64,000 bases of DNA from Arenimonas soli (lineage in GTDB: Bacteria; Pseudomonadota; Gammaproteobacteria; Xanthomonadales; Xanthomonadaceae): assembly GCF_014643775.1 (NCBI RefSeq), contig NZ_BMKC01000001.1, positions 1,116,001-1,180,000 of the forward strand. The letters run 5' to 3'. A model generated the notes under the pieces. It was not told where the DNA came from. It saw nothing but the letters and a program-made list of their open reading frames with translations, and made no database searches. Numbering within the stretch: position 1 is the stretch's first letter; every line of letters begins with the position of its first letter. Of this stretch, positions 58,378-64,000 are shown piece by piece. Both the position numbers and the translations under genes were made by a program.

Positions 58378-58827
58378 CTACATTTCCCCGGCCGCCAGGT
58401 CGTCGAGAATAGGGCAGTCGGGGCGATCGTCGCCGTGGCAATGTTGCGCCAGTCTTTCGAGCGTGCGCTGCATCGCCTGCATCTCGGCGATCCGCTGGGA
58501 CAGGTCCCGTGCGTGCACCAGCGCCAGCTGCTTGACCTCCGCGCTGCTGCGCCCCGGGTTGGACCACAGGCCGAGCAGCTGCTCGATCTGCTTCATGGAA
58601 AACCCCAGCGTGCGTGCGCGCTTGATGAAACGCAGGCGATGCAGGTCGGCGTCGTTGTACAGCCGGTAATTGGCGAACGTGCGGCTGGCCGGCGGGATAA
58701 GACCGGTGGATTCGTAGTGCCGGATCATCTTCGCCGACACGCCGGTCAGGGCCGAGGCCTCGCCGATGTTGTGCAGGCCCTGGCCCTTGGCCTCGGAAAG
58801 TTCAGGACGAATGACGTGACGTGACAT
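58378..58827 (-). CDS. cueR: Copper-sensing MerR-family regulator CueR
   Basis: 149-residue MerR-type activator. The helix-turn-helix starts NIGEASALTGVSAKMIRHYE, followed by a dimerisation helix and the metal loop with Cys130 and Cys138 (CHGDDRPDC), spaced as in CueR, which binds Cu(I)/Ag(I). It activates copA-type promoters by underwinding a 19-base spacer. It is 15 bases downstream of copA, so in the same operon. Confidence 0.9.
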   Translation of the reverse strand: MSRHVIRPELSEAKGQGLHNIGEASALTGVSAKMIRHYESTGLIPPASRTFANYRLYNDADLHRLRFIKRARTLGFSMKQIEQLLGLWSNPGRSSAEVKQLALVHARDLSQRIAEMQAMQRTLERLAQHCHGDDRPDCPILDDLAAGEM

Positions 58828-58842
58828 GGTCGTCTCCCGGGA

Positions 58843-61302
58843 TCAGTGGTGCGCATGCGGCGACCAGCGCCGCAGCAGCAGGGTGTTGGACACGACGCTG
58901 ACGCTCGACAGTGCCATGGCGGCGCCAGCGACGACGGGATCGAGCAGGCCAGCCGCGGCCAGCGGGATGCCGACGACGTTGTAGATGAAGGCCCAGAACA
59001 GGTTCTGGTGGATCTTGCGGGTGGTGCGGCGGGACACGTCGATGGCGTCGGCAACCAGGCGCGGGTCGCCGCGCATCAGGGTGATGCCGGCGGCGTGCAT
59101 GGCGACATCGGTGCCGCCGCCCATGGCGAAGCCCACGGCCGCCGCGGCCAGCGCCGGGGCGTCATTGACGCCGTCGCCGACCATGCCCACGGGGCCGTCG
59201 GCGGAAAGCTCGCGCACCACGTCGGCCTTGTCGGCGGGCAGCACGTCGGCGCGCACGTCGGACGGATCCATGCCCAGCGCCGCGGCGACGGCGCGGGCGG
59301 CGCCGGCGTTGTCGCCGGACACCATGACCGAGCGGATGCCCTGTTCCTTGAGCAGGGAAATCGCCTCGGCGGCTTCCGGGCGCGGCGGGTCACCGAAGGC
59401 CAGCAGGCCGACCAGGCGCAATGACTGCCTGGTGCCGGCGGCCAGCCATGACACCGAGTGCCCCTGGCTGGCCTGTTCGTCGCCGACTTGCGCCAACACG
59501 CCGGGTTCGACGCCCAGCTCCTGCATCAGCCGTGCGCTGCCCAGCACGACGTGTTCGCCGGCCACCGCGCCTTCGATGCCGCGACCCTGCAGCACCGCTG
59601 TATCCACCGCCGGTGCCGGCAGATCACCGCGGGCCGATGCCGCTTCCAGCACGGCGCGGGCCAGGGGATGTTCGCTTCCCTGCTGCAGGGCGGCGGCCAG
59701 CGACAGCAGGCGGCTGTCGTCGCCGTCCACGGCCTGCAGCGCCGCCAGCTTCGGCGCACCCAGGGTGAGCGTTCCGGTCTTGTCGAAGGCGATCGTGCGC
59801 AGGCCGCGGGTGGTTTCCAGCGCCTCGGCGTCCTTGATCAGGATGCCGGCCTTGGCCGCGACGCCGGTGCCGGCCATGATCGCCGTCGGCGTGGCCAGGC
59901 CCAGCGCACAGGGGCAGGCGATGACCAGCACGGCGACGGCGTTGAGCACGGCGTTGGTCCAGTCGCCGGTGGCCAGGCCCCAGCCCAGCAGCGTGGCCAG
60001 CGCGATCAGCACCACCACCGGCACGAACACCGCGCTGACGCGATCGACGATGCGCTGGATCGGCGCCTTCTTGGCCTGGGCGTCTTCGACCAGGCGGATG
60101 ATGCGCGCCAGCGCCGATTCGGCGCCGACCGCGGTCGTGCGCACGAGCAGGCGACCTTCGCCATTGACGGCGCCACCGGTGATCCGGTCACCGAATTCCT
60201 TCGGGACCGGCAGCGATTCGCCGCTGATCAGGGATTCGTCGGCGTGGCTGCGGCCTTCGAGCACTTCGCCGTCCACGGGGAAACGTTCACCCGGCAGCAC
60301 GACGACGGCATCGCCGACGCGCACCTGCGACACGGGCATTTGCGTTTCGCGCCCGTCCGGCTGGCGCACGCGAGCGGTCGTCGGCCGCAGCGCCTGCAGC
60401 GCCCGGATCGCTTCGGTGGTCTGGCGCTTGGCGCGGGCCTCGAGCCACTTGCCCATCAGGATCAGCGTGATGATCACCGCCGAGGCCTCGAAATACAGCG
60501 GTGGTTCGCCGTGGTGCGGCTGGGTGAAGATCAGGTGGTAAACCGACAGGCCGTAGCCGGCGCTGGTGCCCAGCGCGACCAGCAGGTCCATGTTGCCGGT
60601 GCGGGCCTTGAGGGCTTTCCAGGCCGCCTTGTAGAAGCGCGCACCCAACCAGAACTGCACCGGCGTCGCCAGCGCCAGCTGCCACCAGCCCGGCAGCGCC
60701 CAGTGCGCGTCGAAGGCCATGCCAACCATGGGCAGCGCCAGTGGCAGGGAGAGCAGGGCGGCGATGATCAGGTGCCGGCGTTCGCGGTCGGCCGCCTGCG
60801 CCTGCGGCGTCGCCGGCGCCGCGGCATCGTCGGGTACGCTGCTGGCCGCCTGGGGATCGTCGGCCGCGATGGAGTAGCCGGCGCCGGCGATGGCGTCCAC
60901 CAGCGATTCACGGGAGGTCCCGGGCAGGACCTGGATGCGCGCGGTTTCCGTGGCGAGGTTCACGCTGGCCGATTGCACGCCCGGCACCCGCGCCAGGGCC
61001 TTCTCGACCCGACCCACGCACGACGCGCAGGTCATGCCGAGGATCGCCATGGAAATCTCCTCGATGGCCACGCCGTAGCCCGCCTTTTCCACGGCGGTGG
61101 CAAGGGCGGCGGCCGGGGTGCTGCCGTCGGTGGCGACGGTGGCTGTCTCCGTGGCGAGATTGACGCTGGCGGACTGTACGCCCGGCACCTGGGCCAGGGC
61201 CTTTTCAACCCGGCCCACGCATGAGGCACAGGTTATGCCGGTCACGCCAAACCGGAAGTGCGACGCGGCGTCGATGGGGGGGCTGGGCAACATCGTGTTC
61301 AT
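58843..61302 (-). CDS. copA: Copper-exporting P1B-type ATPase CopA
   Basis: 819-residue inner-membrane copper pump. Two N-terminal heavy-metal-associated domains (GITCASC and GMTCASC) are followed by eight helices, the actuator TGES-like motif [13 protein letters not shown], the transmembrane CPC ([13 protein letters not shown]), the phosphorylation DKTGTLT and [10 protein letters not shown]. It exports Cu(I) from the cytoplasm. It is divergent from a small HMA protein and followed by cueR. A MerR-type site lies upstream of its start. Confidence 0.95.
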   Translation of the reverse strand: MNTMLPSPPIDAASHFRFGVTGITCASCVGRVEKALAQVPGVQSASVNLATETATVATDGSTPAAALATAVEKAGYGVAIEEISMAILGMTCASCVGRVEKALARVPGVQSASVNLATETARIQVLPGTSRESLVDAIAGAGYSIAADDPQAASSVPDDAAAPATPQAQAADRERRHLIIAALLSLPLALPMVGMAFDAHWALPGWWQLALATPVQFWLGARFYKAAWKALKARTGNMDLLVALGTSAGYGLSVYHLIFTQPHHGEPPLYFEASAVIITLILMGKWLEARAKRQTTEAIRALQALRPTTARVRQPDGRETQMPVSQVRVGDAVVVLPGERFPVDGEVLEGRSHADESLISGESLPVPKEFGDRITGGAVNGEGRLLVRTTAVGAESALARIIRLVEDAQAKKAPIQRIVDRVSAVFVPVVVLIALATLLGWGLATGDWTNAVLNAVAVLVIACPCALGLATPTAIMAGTGVAAKAGILIKDAEALETTRGLRTIAFDKTGTLTLGAPKLAALQAVDGDDSRLLSLAAALQQGSEHPLARAVLEAASARGDLPAPAVDTAVLQGRGIEGAVAGEHVVLGSARLMQELGVEPGVLAQVGDEQASQGHSVSWLAAGTRQSLRLVGLLAFGDPPRPEAAEAISLLKEQGIRSVMVSGDNAGAARAVAAALGMDPSDVRADVLPADKADVVRELSADGPVGMVGDGVNDAPALAAAAVGFAMGGGTDVAMHAAGITLMRGDPRLVADAIDVSRRTTRKIHQNLFWAFIYNVVGIPLAAAGLLDPVVAGAAMALSSVSVVSNTLLLRRWSPHAHH

Positions 61303-61349
61303 GGCAGGGCTCCTGCAAGGGGTGGATGCAGGCTGGGGCTTCCCATCAT

Positions 61350-61360
61350 GGCAAGGTCAA
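61350..61360 (-). promoter_or_regulatory. CueR-type site upstream of copA
   Basis: On the minus strand this reads TTGACCTTGCC, a MerR-type -35 box plus the first arm of a dyad (TTGCC-ATGAT-GGGAA). It repeats, inverted, the element at 61390-61400. The -10 box at the expected 19-20 bases is GC-rich and poor. Confidence 0.5.
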
Positions 61361-61389
61361 CCGACTTGTCCAGTGGCTCGACAGGCACC

Positions 61390-61420
61390 TTGACCTTGCC
61401 CCCGGGGCAATCCGGACGAT
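61390..61420 (+). promoter_or_regulatory. CueR-type promoter for the small HMA gene
   Basis: TTGACC (-35) with a 19-base spacer to GACGAT, the long spacing typical of MerR-regulated promoters. The spacer contains a perfect dyad TTGCCCC-C-GGGGCAA (61396-61410). It drives the gene at 61469, away from copA. Confidence 0.55.
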
Positions 61421-61468
61421 GCGGCCGTACCGGCCCCCGGCCGGCTCCCACAAACACTGGAGAACGCC

Positions 61469-61723
61469 ATGAAATTCAATGTCAGCCCACTCACTTGCGG
61501 CCGCTGCGTCATCACCATCACGCAGGCCCTGCTGGCCGTGGACCCGGATGCCCGGGTGACGGTCAACCTGGCGGCCGGCACCGTCGACTTCGACGGCGGC
61601 CTGGACGCCGCCGCGGTAGCCGCGACCCTCGCCCCACACGGCTACAGTGCGGTTCCTGCCGACGGCCTGGCCGATCCGGGTCAGGCAATCGTCGACCACT
61701 GCTGCGGCACCTGCCACGTCTGA
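61469..61723 (+). CDS. CopZ-like heavy-metal-associated protein with Cys-rich tail
   Basis: 84-residue cytoplasmic protein. An HMA-like ferredoxin fold with the CxxC metal site Cys10 and Cys13 (PLTCGRC) resembles copper chaperones. It differs in having a C-terminal extension ending HCCGTCHV, with Cys78, Cys79 and Cys82 and two His that could form a second metal site. Controlled by the CueR-like promoter just upstream; an AGAA-rich ribosome site precedes it. It probably delivers Cu(I) to CopA; the tail's role is inferred. Confidence 0.82.
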   Translation: MKFNVSPLTCGRCVITITQALLAVDPDARVTVNLAAGTVDFDGGLDAAAVAATLAPHGYSAVPADGLADPGQAIVDHCCGTCHV

Positions 61724-61786
61724 TCCCTTCGCGCTGCGCTGCGCCAGGTTTATCCTGCGCGCAGCCGGCGCCCAACCGAGACGACC

Positions 61787-62113
61787 ATGTACATCGCAGC
61801 GTTCCATTGGCTACCCGCCCAGTACGACGACCAGTTCCACCAGCTCAACGCACAGATCGACGCTGTCGCGCGCGCCAACCCGGGTTTCGTCGGTGCCGAG
61901 TCCTGGCAGAGCGGCGACGGCGCACGTCGATGCGCAACTTACTATTGGCGCGACCTCGACTCGCTCCAGGCCTTCGCAACCGATCCCGCCCACCTTCAGG
62001 CCAAGCGCCAGTACGCGCGCTGGTATGCGGGCTACCAGATCGTCATCTCCGAAGTCGTGCGCAGCTACGGCGACGGGCGCATGCCGCACCTGGCCGCGGA
62101 CACCGCCGGCTGA
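61787..62113 (+). CDS. Antibiotic biosynthesis monooxygenase-fold protein
   Basis: 108-residue protein of the ABM/dimeric alpha-beta-barrel type: YIAAFHWLPAQYDDQFHQLNAQIDA start, GFVGAESWQSGDG and TYYWRDLDSLQAFATDPAHLQAKR are the family pattern. Such domains degrade haem or act as monooxygenases on small aromatic substrates, but the function of this one is unknown. It is 63 bases after the HMA gene and may be in the same unit. There is a stretch of 125 bases with no gene after it. Confidence 0.75.
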   Translation: MYIAAFHWLPAQYDDQFHQLNAQIDAVARANPGFVGAESWQSGDGARRCATYYWRDLDSLQAFATDPAHLQAKRQYARWYAGYQIVISEVVRSYGDGRMPHLAADTAG

Positions 62114-62238
62114 CGCCACCATCGCCGCGACGCAATCGCTGCCGATGCTCGGCCGCCTGCCGGGCTGCCGGGGCGTGTAGTTCCTGGGCGACGGAACCGG
62201 GGACGGGTGCTGAGTTCCTGGACCGCCAAGCCCGCGTC
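62114..62238. other. Gene-free stretch
   Basis: 125 bases between the ABM gene and the convergent DUF411 gene. It holds two copies of a short AGTTCCTGG word and no terminator, tRNA or open frame that I could identify. Confidence 0.5.
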
Positions 62239-62730
62239 TCAGCCGCCGTGGCTGGAGAACGCCTTGGCTTTGCCGTCGGGCGTGATCAGCTCGACGGTGT
62301 AAGGCTGCACGCGTCCGTCCGGCATTTCCATGCCGGGCGAACCAGCCGGCATACCCGGCACGGTCAGCCCGCGGGCCTCGGGACGCTCACGCAGCAGGCG
62401 CTTGACGTCGTCGGCCGGCACATGGCCCTCGACGAAGTACCCGTCCACTTCGGCGGTATGGCAGGAGCCCTTGGCCGGCGGAATCCCGACGCGCTGCTTC
62501 ACCGGACCCAGGTCCTCGGCCTCGACGACCTTCACTTCGAACCCTTCAGCACGCATGTGGTCCACCCACAGCTTGCAGCAGCCGCAGTAGGGGCTCTTGT
62601 GCACGGTGACCAGGGGCAGGCTGTTGTCCACCGGGCTGGCGTTGGCGGGCGTCTTGGCGGCCGTTTGCGCGGCCAGCGGCGCGGCGAAAAGCAGCGCGAC
62701 CAAGGCGAGGGTAGTGGCGAAAATCTTCAT
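62239..62730 (-). CDS. DUF411 metal-binding periplasmic protein
   Basis: 163-residue protein with a signal peptide (cleavage near AAQTAA, residue 22). The mature core SPYCGCCKLWVDHM and later KGSCHTAEVDGYFVEGHVP are the DUF411 (CopG-like) blocks with conserved cysteines in CxCC. These proteins occur in copper-resistance regions. It follows the multicopper oxidase gene by 15 bases on the same strand, so probably co-transcribed. Confidence 0.87.
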   Translation of the reverse strand: MKIFATTLALVALLFAAPLAAQTAAKTPANASPVDNSLPLVTVHKSPYCGCCKLWVDHMRAEGFEVKVVEAEDLGPVKQRVGIPPAKGSCHTAEVDGYFVEGHVPADDVKRLLRERPEARGLTVPGMPAGSPGMEMPDGRVQPYTVELITPDGKAKAFSSHGG

Positions 62731-62745
62731 GGGTGTTTCTCCTTC

Positions 62746-64000
62746 TCAGGTGTTCTTGCGGCGCACGGGGGCGCCGAACGAGGGATCGTTGCTGACGCGG
62801 CGGGCGACCGTGCCGGGCGGGTTGGCGTACCAGCCCGGGTCGCTGAAATCGCCGGGCGCGATGTCGTCGCGCACCTTGACCACGGTGAACATGCCGCCCA
62901 TTTCGATGTTCCCGAACGGGCCCTTGCCGGCCATCATCGCCAGCGTGTTCTCGGGGCCCTTCATGTGGCCGCTGTCGGTGTGTTCCTGGTGTTCGGACAT
63001 ACCGTGCTGGCCCATGGCCATGTAACCCGGGAGCATCTTGCGGATCTTTTGCTCGACGCCGGACTGGTCCACGCCCTGGGTGTTGGGGATTTCGTGGCCC
63101 ATGGGCCCCATGGTGTGGTGGGACATGTGGCAGTGGAAGGCCCAGTCACCGGGCACGGCGGTGAATTCGATGTCGCGCATCTGGCCGACGCCGATGATTT
63201 CGGTCACTTCCCGGCGCCACTGCGCCTTCGGCCAGCGGCCGCCGTCGCTGCCGGTCACCTCGAACTGCACGCCGTGCAAGTGGATCGGGTGGTTCCACAT
63301 GCTCAGGTTGCCCACGCGGATGCGCACGCGTTCACCGGTGCGCGCCACCATGGGTTCGATCGCCGGGAAGACCTTGGAATTGAAGGTCCACAGGTCGAAG
63401 TCCTGCATCACCGACGGGTCCGGGCGGTAGGTGCCCGGGTGCAGGGCGAAGTTGTGCAGCAGCAACGCGTAGTCGCGATCGACATGGTCCCCGCCGCGCG
63501 GATGGATGATCAGCAGGCCCATCATGCCCATCGCCAGCTGCACCATTTCGTCGGCGTGCGGGTGGTACATGTGGGTGCCGTGCTGGACCAGGTCGAACTC
63601 GTAGGCGAAGGTCTCGCCGGGCTGGATCTGCGGCTGCGACAGGCCACCGACGCCGTCCATGCCGCTGGGCAGGATCAGGCCGTGCCAGTGGATGGTGGTG
63701 GCTTCCTTGAGGCGGTTGGTGACGTAGATGCGCACGCGGTCGCCTTGCACCGCTTCGATGGTCGGACCGGGCGTGGAGCCGTTGTAACCCCAGACCACGG
63801 CCTTGGAGCCCGGCGCGAACTCGTGTTCGAACTCTTCGGCGACCAGGTGGAATTCCTTCACGCCGCCGTTCATGCGGTGGGGCAGGGACCAGCCATTGAG
63901 GGTGCGCACCTTGCCGTGGGCCCGACGCGCCGGCGGCGCGCTTTCGGTCGCCGTGCGCGCGGCCGGCGCGGTCTGGGCGAGGGCGGGCAGGGCGGCGGCA
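62746..64000 (-). CDS. Copper-resistance multicopper oxidase (N-terminus cut by window edge)
   Basis: About 417 residues are visible; the frame stays open to the window edge, and the first residues there look like the end of an export signal (AAALPALAQTAP). Type 1/2/3 copper ligands are seen in TIHWHG, HMYHPHADEM, HPIHLHGVQFEV and HCHMSHHTMGPM. The C-terminal half is rich in Met and His. It oxidises Cu(I) in the periplasm in related CopA/CueO proteins. It belongs with the DUF411 gene. Annotators often call this type 'CopA' as well; it is not the ATPase. Confidence 0.92.
   Translation of the reverse strand, partial: AAALPALAQTAPAARTATESAPPARRAHGKVRTLNGWSLPHRMNGGVKEFHLVAEEFEHEFAPGSKAVVWGYNGSTPGPTIEAVQGDRVRIYVTNRLKEATTIHWHGLILPSGMDGVGGLSQPQIQPGETFAYEFDLVQHGTHMYHPHADEMVQLAMGMMGLLIIHPRGGDHVDRDYALLLHNFALHPGTYRPDPSVMQDFDLWTFNSKVFPAIEPMVARTGERVRIRVGNLSMWNHPIHLHGVQFEVTGSDGGRWPKAQWRREVTEIIGVGQMRDIEFTAVPGDWAFHCHMSHHTMGPMGHEIPNTQGVDQSGVEQKIRKMLPGYMAMGQHGMSEHQEHTDSGHMKGPENTLAMMAGKGPFGNIEMGGMFTVVKVRDDIAPGDFSDPGWYANPPGTVARRVSNDPSFGAPVRRKNT

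Noticed and set aside
62114-62238. Two copies of AGTTCCTGG as a mobile-element repeat
   Set aside because: Too short and not flanking any gene; likely chance.

Overview
The window is a gene-dense, high-GC chromosomal segment from a gammaproteobacterium, most likely of the Xanthomonadales (Lysobacteraceae/Xanthomonadaceae type). Supporting this are the order comEC-exbB-exbD-msbA-lpxK-kdsB, a complete xanthomonadin-like aryl polyene cluster with a histidine-ammonia-lyase-family gene and a halogenase-like flavoprotein, and a fused E1 alpha/beta dehydrogenase. The family call is inference from gene content. No insertion sequence, integrase, prophage gene or CRISPR array was seen.

Layout. 1-4.6 kb: end of a fused 2-oxo acid dehydrogenase E1, an adenylate cyclase-FHA fusion, an orphan phosphonate-type binding protein, and ygfZ. 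4.6-9.3 kb: a succinate dehydrogenase locus, a 58-residue SDHAF4/DUF1674 gene followed by sdhCDAB, a MAPEG-family gene, sdhE and a ygfX-like gene; with the divergent ygfZ it gathers Fe-S, FAD-assembly and structural genes. 9.3-18.7 kb: envelope biogenesis (a single LolC/E permease with LolD, ComEC, an ExbB/ExbD pair, MsbA, LpxK, KdsB) and a low-molecular-weight phosphatase. 18.7-24.8 kb: a thioredoxin-fold/NHL protein, uvrC, pgsA, tRNA-Gly, tRNA-Cys, tRNA-Leu, a membrane-anchored glutamate-synthase-like flavoprotein and tRNA-Val. 24.8-40.9 kb: a TPR protein, small hypotheticals, folD, a four-gene TRAP transporter with a TatT lipoprotein, guaBA-tadA, a DUF2721 gene, orn, an MscS channel, ppsA with its regulator ppsR divergently placed, a DUF1249 gene, tRNA-Ala and tRNA-Glu.

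40.98-58.36 kb is the most notable part: twenty co-directional genes, mostly overlapping or a few bases apart, forming an aryl polyene pathway. It has two ACPs and their phosphopantetheinyl transferase, a ligase fused to a dehydratase, ketosynthase, chain-length factor, second ketosynthase, ketoreductase, second dehydratase, thioesterase, three genes for attaching and decorating the product (two acyltransferases, one glycosyltransferase), LolA-like, MMPL and DUF3261 export genes, an ammonia lyase and a halogenase-like flavoprotein. No chorismatase for a 3-hydroxybenzoate starter was seen inside it.

58.4-64 kb is a copper-response region: copA-cueR, a divergent small HMA protein with a Cys-rich tail, two MerR-type promoter sites between them, a monooxygenase-fold protein, a DUF411 protein and a multicopper oxidase cut by the window end. 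Regulatory points worth attention are three candidate leaderless starts (SDHAF4, folD, DUF1249), three AT-rich islands in otherwise GC-rich coding DNA, and a C6 tract that decides where comEC ends. No gene-free stretch exceeds 300 bases; the four long gaps are taken up by tRNA genes, terminators or promoter regions.
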